Shown: positions 45,901-55,292, counted from the stretch's first letter. The stretch: 64,000 bases of DNA from Clostridia bacterium (GCA_022793875.1 JAAWDR010000026.1:1-64000), one strand, 5' to 3'. Program-made: numbers and translations. Notes: generated by a model from the sequence alone, not told the origin.

Positions 45901-46307
45901 TTTATAAAATAAAACATAATCAAATATTAACAGAAATAGAAAAAGAAGATTTAGAAAGAATTATGTTTGAAGAATTAGGAAATAATAAAGACTTTGTTGA
46001 AGCCTTTGGAGATTCAAATGTAGTACAAGTTGTTAGAAACTTAGTAGGATTAGACAGAGAAACAGCAAATCAAATATTCTCGAAATATATTAATGACAAT
46101 AGATTGAATAGTAAACAGATTCAATTTATAAAACAATTAAAAGAATATCTAATTGTAAATGGAATAATTAGTTTAGAAAAACTAAGAGAGCAACCATTCA
46201 GCACGATAGGTTCTATATCAGATATATTTAAAGATAATATAAATACTTTTAATGAAATCAAAGAAGACATAGAAATGATTAATGAAAACACTATAAAATT
46301 TGCTTAA
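42969..46307 (+). CDS. hsdR: Type I restriction subunit HsdR with N-terminal DUF4145
   Basis: 1112 aa. DUF4145 about residues 1-125, coiled coil 140-190, PD-(D/E)xK nuclease (VDYVLFG, LAVVEAKR) about 195-290, then SF2 motor: VVMATGTGKTRTA, DEAHRS, GLTATP, and motif VI MIGRGTRL. The C-terminal helical domain contacts HsdM. Cleaves unmodified DNA after translocation. GGGGAA site 10 bp after hsdS. Confidence 0.93.
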   Translation: MSNFDFLENNKLFRSFAKASIEAEKGLETNPVTCIMLSRKALELGVKWLYANDKLLIMPYQNNLSSLIHTITFKNIVNEDVRKGIDFIVKKGNFVIHTNSNISRDEAILVLKCLFSFMKWIYFNYDQNYEEIEFDINKLPEESNENLKLAEREKLEQELEEQTKKLEDTLKENEELRKQLTEERESKQKSKNFEIKDLSEFETRKQFIDLDLQISGWDFNENITEELEVQGMKNAEGIGYVDYVLFGKNGLPLAVVEAKRSSKNAHEGKQQASLYADCLEEKYGQRPVIYYTNGIEIYFWDNLDYPERRVQGFHTQDELQRLVNRRKAKQSLEHIFIDTKITDRPYQLEAIKRVCESFENKHRKALVVMATGTGKTRTAISLVDVLTGKGWVQNILFLADRTELIKQAKKNFVKLLPDVSCCNLLDSKDSPEDSRIVFSTYQTMINAIDNMRNKDGKRLFTPGHFDLIIIDEAHRSIYKKYQSIFEYFDGLLVGLTATPRSDVDRNTYSFFELENNVPTFAYEYQEAIDDGYLVDYHNIKTSTEFLERGIKYSQLKDEEKEEYENLFEEDENVPEEIDSSAINTWLFNKDTIKKILETLMEKGLKVEGGDKLGKTIIFARNHNHAEEIEKVFNSLYPHYKGDFARVIDNKVNYAETLIELFEDPKKLPQISISVDMLDTGIDVPEILNLVFFKPIKSKVKFWQMIGRGTRLCDNVFGEGVNKKEFYIFDCCNNFEFFEENAKGIETGATEGLTEKIFNSKLDLIVELQNLDYQSINQYVEYRKELIQEFLEAINELNDESFIVRSKKKYIDKYSKVENWNSISSIDKVEIKENLTPIFIVTDIDESAKRFDNLVYSLQVRKMKNKYCSMQINSIVSLIEELKELGTITQIKEKAELIQMTANSGYWERASFFDIENVRTQLRDLIKFIENPPRKIWNVDIEDTIIVDEEQKNINRDNFEDYKKKVKKFLEGNMDNLVIYKIKHNQILTEIEKEDLERIMFEELGNNKDFVEAFGDSNVVQVVRNLVGLDRETANQIFSKYINDNRLNSKQIQFIKQLKEYLIVNGIISLEKLREQPFSTIGSISDIFKDNINTFNEIKEDIEMINENTIKFA

Positions 46308-46335
46308 AATATTCTTTATTACACAGGAGAAGATA

Positions 46336-47106
46336 ATGAATAATAATGTAGTTAATATTGTAATTTATAGTAAGGAAACTGAAATTTTAAATGATTTAAA
46401 ATATGCAATTGAAAAGGAATGTACCTTTTTTAAACAAAATACACAAATAGTTAATGATATTAAAAAAGTTGATAAGATAGAAAATATAAATATTTTAATT
46501 GTAGTATTTAAAAATCAAAGAATGAATATAGTTAAGAACTTAAACAATAAAGCAGAAAAACTAATTATAGTAGACTTAAAAAAGGGCATTATCAAAGGAA
46601 ATCAAGAAAAAGTAGAAGAAATCACAAAAACAGAAGATATAAGGGCAATTGCTTTTTCTATTGTATTTAACTATTATGATGAATCAAGAAAGAAAAAATT
46701 TGAAGAAGTTCAAAAGCAAAATGATTCAAATTTAGATAAAGGATTAAATAAATTTGAAGGCAAGGAAAATTTTAAAAGAGAAATATCATTAAAAATAGAC
46801 AAAGCATTAACTATAAATGGCAGAAATTTTAAAGGATTTGAAGAATTAAAGACTATGATAATGTTTTGCATAATCAATGATATTTCTATAAAAGAAAATA
46901 GTAATGATTATAATTACATATATGACGCTACAGCAAAGATTCTTAATGAAACAAAAGGAAGAATGAAAGATAATATAACTACAGGATTAGCAGTAGTAAG
47001 ACATAGAAAATGCAAAAGTAAAATTGGCAATTGTATTATTGAAGTAAAAACTAAACCAATTGCAGAACAGATTATATTGATTGGAAAAGAAATTATAGAA
47101 ATGTAA
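46336..47106 (+). CDS. Second Spo0A-like regulator, highly degenerate
   Basis: 256 aa from ATG 46336 (CAGGAGAA). Residues 1-115 have a receiver-like alternation (VNIVIYSKETEI, NILIVVF) with no acid pocket or phospho-acceptor. Residues 165-255 (FKGFEELKTMIMFCIIND then KGRMKDNITTGLAVV) follow the helix order of the Spo0A effector domain, as in the gene at 17284. The resemblance is weaker here. It sits between hsdR and module M3, so may regulate the modules. Confidence 0.5.
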   Translation: MNNNVVNIVIYSKETEILNDLKYAIEKECTFFKQNTQIVNDIKKVDKIENINILIVVFKNQRMNIVKNLNNKAEKLIIVDLKKGIIKGNQEKVEEITKTEDIRAIAFSIVFNYYDESRKKKFEEVQKQNDSNLDKGLNKFEGKENFKREISLKIDKALTINGRNFKGFEELKTMIMFCIINDISIKENSNDYNYIYDATAKILNETKGRMKDNITTGLAVVRHRKCKSKIGNCIIEVKTKPIAEQIILIGKEIIEM

Positions 47107-47235
47107 ACATAAGATTTTGCAAAAACATTGCAAAATCTTGCATTATACTTTTTTAAATTGATGTGTTAAAATATGGACACTAGCTTATAATAAGTATATT
47201 TTATATAGTGCTACAAAAGAGGAGTAAATAGATGG
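47104..47235 (+). promoter_or_regulatory. Regulon promoter module M3
   Basis: Starts at the preceding stop codon (TAAACATAAG). TTTTGCAAAAACATTGCAAA twin boxes, TTGCATTATAC core, and extended -10 TGTTAAAAT at 47164-47172. This is the most diverged of the five copies; only a weak hairpin is seen in its leader. Confidence 0.7.
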
Positions 47236-47254
47236 TAGAAAGTAGGGGATTACA

Positions 47255-47506
47255 ATGGGAAAAATATACAAAGAAGCTAATAAATGTGAAACAGAAACAA
47301 CAATAAATGTATTATATAGCGAAAAAATAATGTCTATCTATACAAATAGAGTTGATTTAGAAAGAAGACTATATAAAATATTAGGAGAACCTAAAAAAGA
47401 ATATATAAAAGGAAGGTCTATTTTAGGTAGCTGTTGGGAAATACCATTAAATGACACGAGCAAAATCAATAAAGTTATACTAAAAGCTAATATTTATGGA
47501 ATTTAA
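47255..47506 (+). CDS. Unknown small protein (83 aa)
   Basis: Starts at ATG 47255 after GTAGGGG. Soluble, contains ETETTINVLYSEKIMSIYT and a C-terminal SCWEIPL. No family recognised. First gene after module M3. Confidence 0.6.
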   Translation: MGKIYKEANKCETETTINVLYSEKIMSIYTNRVDLERRLYKILGEPKKEYIKGRSILGSCWEIPLNDTSKINKVILKANIYGI

Positions 47507-47535
47507 AAAGAGTAATGAAATTATGGAGTGATACA

Positions 47536-48234
47536 ATGTTAAGAGTAGATGTAATAACAGATTATATGAATTATTATAAAATAAGTAACAAAACTATATC
47601 AATAGAAGATGTTGCTAAAACATTAGTAAAATGTAAAATTTTAGATAAACGAGCTAAAAAATATAACATAGTAGGATATAGTTTTGAGGAATTGCTATAC
47701 AATGAATTGATGGATATAAAAGAACAGATTTGTTTTTCTTTTATGACTTTACTAGAATATAGTCTATATTATGAACAAGAAGATGAAAAACTTTATATGA
47801 TAGAACCAATATATCAAGGTATGAGTTTTTTAGTTGATATAATAAATAAAACAGGAGAAACAAGAAAGTATTGTAGATATAAAAATGTAATAAAAACTAT
47901 TATGAAGTATGAAAATGATTTTTATGATAATAATTTAAGAAATTGCAATGAAATAGAAAAAGAAATTTTAATAAAAAATGATTTAATAGAACATACTGGA
48001 GATTTCTTATTTAATTTAGAATATTGCAGATTAGTAGATAATTCAAATAAAGAGAAATCAGAAGAATATTGGAATGCAATAATGAAATTAATTAATACCA
48101 TAGATAAGGTAGGAGAACAAAAAAATATACAATCAAATAGGAATATAGAAGAAAGTATTAGAAGAAAAACACTAACATATTTAACTAAAAATAATAAAGA
48201 GCTAAAAGATATATTTGAATATAACATTCAGTAA
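47536..48234 (+). CDS. Unknown helical protein (232 aa)
   Basis: ATG 47536 has GGAGTG upstream; the track start at 47515 is less likely. Helical, acidic, with a few Cys and Tyr clusters (TLLEYSLYYEQEDEK). No membrane segment. Second and last gene of the M3 unit; its stop codon starts module M4. Confidence 0.55.
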   Translation: MLRVDVITDYMNYYKISNKTISIEDVAKTLVKCKILDKRAKKYNIVGYSFEELLYNELMDIKEQICFSFMTLLEYSLYYEQEDEKLYMIEPIYQGMSFLVDIINKTGETRKYCRYKNVIKTIMKYENDFYDNNLRNCNEIEKEILIKNDLIEHTGDFLFNLEYCRLVDNSNKEKSEEYWNAIMKLINTIDKVGEQKNIQSNRNIEESIRRKTLTYLTKNNKELKDIFEYNIQ

Positions 48235-48367
48235 ACATAATTTTTTGCAAAAAGTTTGCAAAATCCTGCAGTATACATTCAATTTTTCAAGTGCTAAAAT
48301 ATTAATATCAAAAATTATATGTGAATGAGAGAGCTAATTAGAGAAATTTAACTAGCTTTCTTTTTTG
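48232..48367 (+). promoter_or_regulatory. Regulon promoter module M4 with leader terminator
   Basis: TTTTTGCAAAAAGTTTGCAAA, CTGCAGTATAC and TGCTAAAAT (-10 at 48295-48300), nearly identical to M1. GAGAGCTA / TAGCTTTC hairpin plus T6 lies at 48329-48366, before the gene at 48386. Confidence 0.8.
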
Positions 48368-48385
48368 CTGTTTTTAGGAGGAATT

Positions 48386-49417
48386 ATGAAAGGTATTATT
48401 AAGAGTGGTCTAGTTACAGGACTATTAGCAATGTGTTTAATGTCGAATGTATATGCGACAGATAACAAAACAATAAATAAAACAATTTTAAAATCAGAAG
48501 AAAGTAGTTTTTTAACATCAATAGAGCAAGAAATGGAAGAGAACGAAACTAAGTACAAATTATCAAATTATTTTAAAGAAGATGATACAGAAAATTCAAA
48601 AATAGTTACAGCATATAAAAAAGATGTAATTAAGAGTAATACAAAAGAATCTATTATAAGCCACTTTGGAGATAACCTAAACTATGAAGATGAAGAGTAT
48701 TCTGGTGTAATTGCCTTGAAAGATTATGATATAAAAACAATTAGCAATGGAAAATATGAAGCAATTGATGAAAAGAAAATTAACTTTAATAAATATAGCA
48801 AAAATGATTTAGATAATATTGAAAAAGAAAAAGTTATAGGTGGCGTAACATATTCACTTATTAATGTTAATTGGAAAAATGATGAAACAGAAAATATTGA
48901 TGGTCAAGAAGTACCAATAACTTATAAAGGTACAATGATATATCAAGCAGTAGTAACAAGAAATAATCCTTATAGTTATGAAATAACTGTTACATACGAA
49001 GGAAGTGTTGAAAGAAAAGATCCTATTTATTTATATACATTAGAGTATGAAAAAATTCAAGAAGAACCAATAATTGAAATTATTGAAGAAACAAAAGATT
49101 ATACAGTTCCTACAATAATTATAAGTGGATTAGGTATAGCATTAGTAGTTGTTTATTGTATAGGAAAAACAACAGCAAGAGTATATGTTAAAACAGACAA
49201 TGGATTCAAATTAATAAGAGTTGTTAGACTAAGTAAGAAACACAATACAATTAATTTAAGTAATTACAAACACAAAACAGTTACAAATATGTTTGCAATA
49301 AAAACTACAAATGGATTCTATAATAAAAATCAAAATATACTTATCAAAATAAAGAAAGATAAGATTACTAAAAATGTATATCTAAATAGTGCTTATATTG
49401 ATTTTATATTAGGGTAA
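48386..49417 (+). CDS. Exported membrane-anchored protein (343 aa)
   Basis: AGGAGG site before ATG 48386. Signal peptide (ends about MSNVYA), a polar extracytoplasmic domain with a VTYSLINVNW core (about 25-240), a membrane helix near 245-265 (TIIISGLGIALVVVYCIG) and a basic inner C-terminal domain. First gene of the long unknown operon; no family recognised. Confidence 0.65.
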   Translation: MKGIIKSGLVTGLLAMCLMSNVYATDNKTINKTILKSEESSFLTSIEQEMEENETKYKLSNYFKEDDTENSKIVTAYKKDVIKSNTKESIISHFGDNLNYEDEEYSGVIALKDYDIKTISNGKYEAIDEKKINFNKYSKNDLDNIEKEKVIGGVTYSLINVNWKNDETENIDGQEVPITYKGTMIYQAVVTRNNPYSYEITVTYEGSVERKDPIYLYTLEYEKIQEEPIIEIIEETKDYTVPTIIISGLGIALVVVYCIGKTTARVYVKTDNGFKLIRVVRLSKKHNTINLSNYKHKTVTNMFAIKTTNGFYNKNQNILIKIKKDKITKNVYLNSAYIDFILG

Positions 49418-49430
49418 TATGGAGGACAAA

Positions 49431-50447
49431 ATGGAATTAGAAAATGCAACAATAATAGATTTTGGAGAAGTAGAACTTTTGGCAAATAAAGAAGAACTTT
49501 ATATGGGGTTCAAGAATGAAGCAAAATTTAAAATAAATTGGTGTAGATTAAAGGATAAACCAGACCAATTAATATGTTTAAATATAGAATGTGATAAATT
49601 ATCAGAAGAGATAAAAGAAAAAGAAATACCAATAGTTAATATTACAGAAATGATTAGATTGCAGTTTATGGAATTGTTAGAAAAGGAATTAAATAGCTTT
49701 ATTGGAAAAAATATCAATAATATTTCATATTTTTTTGAAAAAGACGAATATACTGACGCAAATCGAAACAAATATTATGCTAATCCAGAATTTTTAAAGA
49801 TTTCAGATATTGGCATTGATTTTTTTAATGAAAATGCAAGTATAGAACAAAAATCAAAAGTTCATACATCATTTTGTATTTATGATGAAATAAACAAATC
49901 AAAACTTAAATATAAACCTTCTGCTTATTATTCAGAAAAAATAGTAGAAATAGATATGAAAGAAAATAAAATCTTAACAGAACCTTCTACTATTATGAAT
50001 TTAGTTTATAGCGAAGTGGATTTGTGTAAGATTTTAGCATATAAACAATACGAACTAGGAATAACACCCCCTTTTTATAATGAGATAGCGAAAATTAATA
50101 GATTTTTAAAAGATAAAAAGACAATTACAGTATTATTAAAAGATAATACAGAAATAAAAATTGAAGCAGATATAACAGACATTATTGATTTCTATAATGG
50201 AGTATTTTCGATAAATCGAAATTTATTAAATTTATCTTATGATGAAGCAAATAGAGAAAAAGTGGATATTAATAATTTAAAAGCTTTAAGACACGGAAAA
50301 ACGGAAATTAGTATAAATACAGAAAATTTAAAGCCATTAGAACAACAATTAGATGAAATAATTCATAATGAAAATAAAGGAATAATTTGTAATATTACAA
50401 ATCAAGAATTAGAAAATGAAGATCAAGGAGATACAAATGAAATTTGA
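49431..50447 (+). CDS. Unknown protein, tandem paralogue 1 (338 aa)
   Basis: ATG 49431 lies after ATGGAGGA, whose own ATG (49419) is the track start. The N-terminus (GEVELLANKEELYMGF) and the core ITPPFYNEIAKINRFLKDKK are shared with the next gene, which is clearly a paralogue. Soluble; several Trp/Cys in the N-terminal part. Unrecognised family, likely a cytoplasmic protein with an ordered mixed fold. Confidence 0.6.
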   Translation: MELENATIIDFGEVELLANKEELYMGFKNEAKFKINWCRLKDKPDQLICLNIECDKLSEEIKEKEIPIVNITEMIRLQFMELLEKELNSFIGKNINNISYFFEKDEYTDANRNKYYANPEFLKISDIGIDFFNENASIEQKSKVHTSFCIYDEINKSKLKYKPSAYYSEKIVEIDMKENKILTEPSTIMNLVYSEVDLCKILAYKQYELGITPPFYNEIAKINRFLKDKKTITVLLKDNTEIKIEADITDIIDFYNGVFSINRNLLNLSYDEANREKVDINNLKALRHGKTEISINTENLKPLEQQLDEIIHNENKGIICNITNQELENEDQGDTNEI

Positions 50448-51381
50448 AAACGCAATTGAAATACATTTAGATAATGTAATTTTATTAGGAAATAAAAGGG
50501 ATTTTAAATTGCAAGGATATGATAATAAGTTCTTACAACTTTGTCATTGGTGCTATTTAAAACAATTACCGAATCAAATATTTTGCCTATATCAAAATAT
50601 AATTAAAGATTTTAATTATAGAGATGAATTAGACAAAGAAATATTTAATAGTGATGTTAAAATAGTAGATTTTAAAGAGAGTATATATAAAGAGCTAGAT
50701 AGGATATTTAGAGATAATATCAACAAATTTGTAGAAAAAAATATAAATAATATAGCATATTTCTTTGATTGCAATGCAAACGAATATCAAAAGATTAGTT
50801 TATATGAGATGGGAATTGATTTAAGAGAAAAAAGAGTTTATGGAGTTGATGAAAATATTAATATATTACTTAATAATTTTCAATATAAAGATATTGCTAA
50901 TGGAATAGTTGAATTATCTACAAGAGATGGAAAAGAACATTTAATATTTGATATGAAAACAATAAGATTTGAAAATAATGATGTAGACATATTTAAAAAA
51001 GTATATAAATTACCTACATTAAAGAAATTCCTCGCTTATGAACAATATAAGAGAGGAATGACACCACCATTTTATAATGAAGTAGCAAAGATAAATCAAT
51101 TTTTAGAGGGAAAAAAGACAGTTACTCTATTATTTAATAAAGGATATGAAAAACAAGTACCTGCTCAAATTGCTCAAATATTAGCGACTAATGGTAAAGA
51201 ATTTTGGATAAATACTCAAGTGGATAATATGGATATAAGCAATTTAAGAGCTATTAGATATGGAAAGAAAGAATTGCCAATAGATATAGAAAATTTAAAA
51301 TCATTAGATAAACAGTTAGATGAAATGCTTGCAAATAATGAACAAAATTTAGAGAAAGAGGAATTAGAAATTGAAAGTTAA
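50437..51381 (+). CDS. Unknown protein, tandem paralogue 2 (314 aa)
   Basis: ATG 50437 with AAGGAG; overlaps paralogue 1 by 11 bp. It shares TPPFYNEVAKINQFLEGKK and the ending block of LRAIRYGKKELPIDIENLK with it (there LKALRHGKTEISINTENLK). The two arose by duplication and have diverged strongly elsewhere. Function unknown. Confidence 0.6.
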   Translation: MKFENAIEIHLDNVILLGNKRDFKLQGYDNKFLQLCHWCYLKQLPNQIFCLYQNIIKDFNYRDELDKEIFNSDVKIVDFKESIYKELDRIFRDNINKFVEKNINNIAYFFDCNANEYQKISLYEMGIDLREKRVYGVDENINILLNNFQYKDIANGIVELSTRDGKEHLIFDMKTIRFENNDVDIFKKVYKLPTLKKFLAYEQYKRGMTPPFYNEVAKINQFLEGKKTVTLLFNKGYEKQVPAQIAQILATNGKEFWINTQVDNMDISNLRAIRYGKKELPIDIENLKSLDKQLDEMLANNEQNLEKEELEIES

Positions 51382-52264
51382 TAAATCACAAGAAATAAAT
51401 ACAATATCAGATCGTATAAAGCAAGCTGTATGGAATGGCGAAATTAAAGATTCAAAAGGTTATATTGTAGATTTAAGTAATATAAAAAATACAATGGAAA
51501 TAACAGCAACTATTGAAGAACCGATACACGAATCATTTACAACTGAATCACACTTTTATATTGAAAAAGATAAGGTTGATATTGAAACAGCTATTGATAA
51601 ATATGAAGAAATGAAAAATCCATATATATTTAATCTTATAGAATATAATAATCTATTAAAATTACCAGAAGAAACACAAAAAATGTTTTTAGGTAGTTTG
51701 TTAGATATAGAAACAAGAATTGCAAATACAGAAAACAAGGAAATCAAATCAGATGATTTAAGAGTTAGACTGTTTAAAAAAGAAAATGAAAAGAAAAGAT
51801 TATACTTAGAAAAAGAAAATACAGAAAAAGAGTATATGGAACTATCTAAAAAGAAAGATGAAAATACTAAAAATATCAATAAATATGTAGAAATATTAAA
51901 AAGAAATAGTGAAATGTTTAGACCAATAAATATATTAAATAGAATATTTTCAAAGCAAGAAACAGAAGAACAAAATAAATATTATAAAAGTGAAGCTGTT
52001 AAATTGGAAAAAGAAAATATAAAAAATACAGAATTAATATTTGAAAAAATGTTTTATAAAAATGAATTAAATAAACAGATTCAAAGTATAGAAAAAGAAG
52101 TTGATAAATTACGAGAACAATACAAATTAGAAGATGAAGCAAAAGAGAAAGAAACGGATATGTTAAAAGAAAAAAATATGTTGTTTAAAGTATTTGGAAT
52201 AGATGTTGAAAATGAATCTATAAAAGAAAATGAAATACAGATTGAACAAGAAAGTGAAGTATAA
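51371..52264 (+). CDS. Coiled-coil protein (297 aa)
   Basis: TTG start at 51371 inside the end of paralogue 2. First 115 residues mixed, then a long Glu/Lys coiled coil (120-275). No membrane segment. Possibly a scaffold for the operon's other proteins; not a known family. Confidence 0.6.
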   Translation: MKVNKSQEINTISDRIKQAVWNGEIKDSKGYIVDLSNIKNTMEITATIEEPIHESFTTESHFYIEKDKVDIETAIDKYEEMKNPYIFNLIEYNNLLKLPEETQKMFLGSLLDIETRIANTENKEIKSDDLRVRLFKKENEKKRLYLEKENTEKEYMELSKKKDENTKNINKYVEILKRNSEMFRPINILNRIFSKQETEEQNKYYKSEAVKLEKENIKNTELIFEKMFYKNELNKQIQSIEKEVDKLREQYKLEDEAKEKETDMLKEKNMLFKVFGIDVENESIKENEIQIEQESEV

Positions 52265-52265
52265 A

Positions 52266-53096
52266 ATGGACAATGTAGACTTTTATTTAGAAGATTTAAA
52301 AAGCAAATTTAATAAAATTGATTTCAATAAATATTATTTAAGTTATTCTGGTGGAAAGGATAGCCACTTTCTGTATTGGTTTATAAAGGAATATTTAAAA
52401 GATGATAAAATTCAAATTGTTGGTATAAACACCTATATGGAACACCACGAAATTTTAAAAAGAATATATAATAATTGTGATGTGGTTTTATACCCTAAAT
52501 TAAAGCCATTAGAAATTAAAGAGAAATATGGAATACCTTGTTTCTCTAAGTGGCAAGACGATATGATATGTCGCTATCAGAACGGAAGTCGTAGACCATA
52601 TCTTATAGAAAGAGTTACAGGAATACATAAAGACACAGGAGAAAAAGTTATTGGACGTTTTAAACTAAATAACACAGCTAGAGAGAAATTATTAGATGGT
52701 TCTTTGCATAAAATTAGTCCAAAATGCTGTGAATATTTAAAGAAAAAACCAATTAAGGAATTTGAAAAAGAAAGTGGAAAGAAAGCTATTTTAGGAGTAA
52801 GAGCCAATGAAAGTGCATTAAGAAAAGTACAATATACATCTTGTTTTACTAAAAATGGAAAGTTTACACCAATATTTGATTTGACAGATGAATTGCTTAA
52901 TGAAATTTATAGAAAATATAAAATAGAACTACCAAGCCTATACAAATATCTTAAAAGGACAGGTTGTTGTGGTTGCCCGTATGGCTCTTATAAAGGAGAT
53001 ACACAAAAAGAATTAGCTTTAATAAGTGAAGCACAAAAACAATATGTATATAAAGTTTTTAAAGAAAGTTACGAAGTGCTTAAAATTAATGTATAG
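52266..53096 (+). CDS. PAPS-reductase-like PP-loop protein
   Basis: 276 aa from ATG 52266. The PP-loop SYSGGKDSHFLYWF near residue 29 activates ATP, as in PAPS reductases and tRNA-thiolation or DndC-type enzymes. Cys-rich elements follow (KCCEYL, TGCCGCPYGSY). This is the phage/ICE-type relative, and the substrate cannot be deduced; sulfur or nucleotide transfer is likely. It is one of two PP-loop proteins in the window. Confidence 0.8.
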   Translation: MDNVDFYLEDLKSKFNKIDFNKYYLSYSGGKDSHFLYWFIKEYLKDDKIQIVGINTYMEHHEILKRIYNNCDVVLYPKLKPLEIKEKYGIPCFSKWQDDMICRYQNGSRRPYLIERVTGIHKDTGEKVIGRFKLNNTAREKLLDGSLHKISPKCCEYLKKKPIKEFEKESGKKAILGVRANESALRKVQYTSCFTKNGKFTPIFDLTDELLNEIYRKYKIELPSLYKYLKRTGCCGCPYGSYKGDTQKELALISEAQKQYVYKVFKESYEVLKINV

Positions 53097-53107
53097 AGGA
53101 GAACGTT

Positions 53108-53614
53108 GTGAAAAAATTTATTATTAATAAGATACAATATTTATATAAACATATAAAATCTAAAATAGAAAGTATAGAAGAAGAAAAACAAGAATTGTCA
53201 GGAAATACAATAGAAAATACTATTGATAAACTTAATCTATCAGAAACATTTGATATAAGTAGAATTAGATATGATTATGGTATTAAGTTAAAAAATGATA
53301 ATTTGGTAAAAGTAAATAGCAAATTATTAGAAATAGACAAAGATGGTAATTTGTATTTCTTAAACGATAATCCAAAAGAAAAAATCGAAGTTGGTAAAGT
53401 TGAAGATTGTCTATATGAATTTGATTTATATAATGAAGAATGGAAAAAGGCTGATATTGTTCGTATATTAAGTTGTACCAATTTTGTTATAAAAGGTAGT
53501 AAACTAAAAGAAATAAGCAAAGCTATTTTAGAAAATAGAGGACTGGAATTTTATACAAGTATTAATAAGAATAAAAATAATATAAAATTTGGAGGTTTGA
53601 GCATATATGAGTAA
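53108..53614 (+). CDS. Unknown protein (168 aa)
   Basis: GTG start with GAGGAGAAC. Charged N-terminal helix and beta-rich rest (GKVEDCLYEFDLYNEEWKKA). No membrane part, no family recognised. Overlaps the next gene by eight bases, so coupled. Confidence 0.55.
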   Translation: MKKFIINKIQYLYKHIKSKIESIEEEKQELSGNTIENTIDKLNLSETFDISRIRYDYGIKLKNDNLVKVNSKLLEIDKDGNLYFLNDNPKEKIEVGKVEDCLYEFDLYNEEWKKADIVRILSCTNFVIKGSKLKEISKAILENRGLEFYTSINKNKNNIKFGGLSIYE

Positions 53615-53957
53615 TAATTTGACTATTGAAAATATAAAGAAAGAAGTAGATGGCAGAAATATAATAGATGTTAAACTAAAAGATATGGTAGAACTTTTAA
53701 ATAAGTTTAAAGAAGATTTGGGAAATCCCTATTTAACAGAAGAAAAAACATTAGAAGAATGTAATAGCGTAGTATTTAATCCATTAATGGAAGAATATAT
53801 GGGATATAGAAAAGCATATATACAAAAGGCAATTAGCAAAGAAGAGTTTGAAAATCTAGTAGAATCATTTGTAAAACAGGACCAATTTATGAACTTATAT
53901 GAAAAAGCAATTGTTGTAAGTAAATCAGAAGCAGAAAGCGAGGAAATAGCAAAATGA
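53607..53957 (+). CDS. Unknown helical protein (116 aa)
   Basis: GGAGG upstream within the preceding gene. Acidic helical protein with no known motif. Overlaps the next gene by four bases. Confidence 0.5.
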   Translation: MSNNLTIENIKKEVDGRNIIDVKLKDMVELLNKFKEDLGNPYLTEEKTLEECNSVVFNPLMEEYMGYRKAYIQKAISKEEFENLVESFVKQDQFMNLYEKAIVVSKSEAESEEIAK

Positions 53958-54490
53958 GTATAATGCAAGATTTTGAAGAATCAAGAAAAATGATCGGAGC
54001 TGAAAAATATGACGCAATAGAAAAGTATCTTAACGAAGTTTGCCCTAAAAGCAATTATGATAAGTATAATAAAGAATTAAATAGTTTAATTAATATACCA
54101 TCAGATGAATGGCTAAAGAAAAAGGAAGAATTAGAAGAAAAATATGGAATAATTTTTTTAGATGATATTTTATATAAAACAGAAGAATGGGATAAATTTG
54201 AAACTTGGTATAATGAAAAAAGTAAGACATATATAATTGAACTATGGGAAAATAACGCTGATAGAAATGATGGATTTGGTCAAATTGAAGCAGATGATAT
54301 AAAAGATTTAGGACAAGCTATAAAAAAAGCAAAAGAAATATTTGAAACAACGGAATGTGTATCTATTGAAGTACAAAATTATATTAGTAGAGAAGCGTTA
54401 TATTTTAGAGATAAGGTAAATGAAAAATACTTTTTTGTTAAAGAAAATGTGAAAACGGAGGAAGAAGAATTAAATGAACCAGGAGAATAA
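53954..54490 (+). CDS. Unknown acidic protein (178 aa)
   Basis: ATGA-overlap start. Contains TYIIELWENNADRNDGFGQI, a pattern seen in small ICE or phage antirestriction-like and unknown proteins, but no confident family. Stop overlaps the next start by 17 bp. Confidence 0.5.
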   Translation: MSIMQDFEESRKMIGAEKYDAIEKYLNEVCPKSNYDKYNKELNSLINIPSDEWLKKKEELEEKYGIIFLDDILYKTEEWDKFETWYNEKSKTYIIELWENNADRNDGFGQIEADDIKDLGQAIKKAKEIFETTECVSIEVQNYISREALYFRDKVNEKYFFVKENVKTEEEELNEPGE

Positions 54491-55292
54491 AAATAAAAAA
54501 GAACAAGCCTTACAAGATATACAAAAATTAGATAAAATATACTCAATATTAGTTAATACAAAATTTAATGATCAGAATTTATATATATTGACAGATAAAA
54601 TATCTGATGTAGTAAATAAAGAAATTAGCAATAAAATGACCAAAAATAATATTTCTCATCAAGAATACGAAGAAGCAATTGATAAAAGCCATATTGTCGA
54701 AATGAATAAAGATGAAATGATTCGTTTTTATGCAGATAAAATAGTATATGATTGTATTACTGACTGTTCTGAAAATAATAGAATATTTAGTGTTGATGAA
54801 TATACAAATAATGACTTTATAATTAAAAATTTTGCTGAAATTGTAAAAAGAATCAATTTAGATGAGAGAGTAAGCGATTTAGAAGTTGATAGTGATAAGA
54901 AAGAAATTGATATGGTTTTTTATTTAGACTATTGTCCTCATTACTTTCAAGAAGATTTGGATATAGATGATGACAATAGATGTAGATATATAGAAAATTT
55001 TAAAAATTATATAAATCATTATACTGAAATGCGTCCTGATAAATGGATTAGAACTAATACAAGGGAATTAATTCGTGATTTTATCAATATCGAGCGTGAA
55101 AACGAAGATACTGAATTAATGTATAATGTATTAAACGAAGAATTATATAATTGTGGATTTGTTGAAAAATATTTAGATGGATATACTGTTACAATAAATG
55201 CTGACAATATAGATGAACTAATTAACCAGTTAGACGAGCGAATTAATGAACTAAAAAAGACATTAGAAGAGGGAGAAATTGAAAATGAATAA
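54474..55292 (+). CDS. Unknown acidic helical protein (272 aa)
   Basis: Overlaps the genes on both sides. Asp/Glu/Asn-rich; a Cys/His stretch (FYLDYCPHYFQED) in the middle, and a C-terminal coiled segment (ADNIDELINQLDERINELKK). No recognised domain. Confidence 0.5.
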   Translation: MNQENKNKKEQALQDIQKLDKIYSILVNTKFNDQNLYILTDKISDVVNKEISNKMTKNNISHQEYEEAIDKSHIVEMNKDEMIRFYADKIVYDCITDCSENNRIFSVDEYTNNDFIIKNFAEIVKRINLDERVSDLEVDSDKKEIDMVFYLDYCPHYFQEDLDIDDDNRCRYIENFKNYINHYTEMRPDKWIRTNTRELIRDFINIERENEDTELMYNVLNEELYNCGFVEKYLDGYTVTINADNIDELINQLDERINELKKTLEEGEIENE

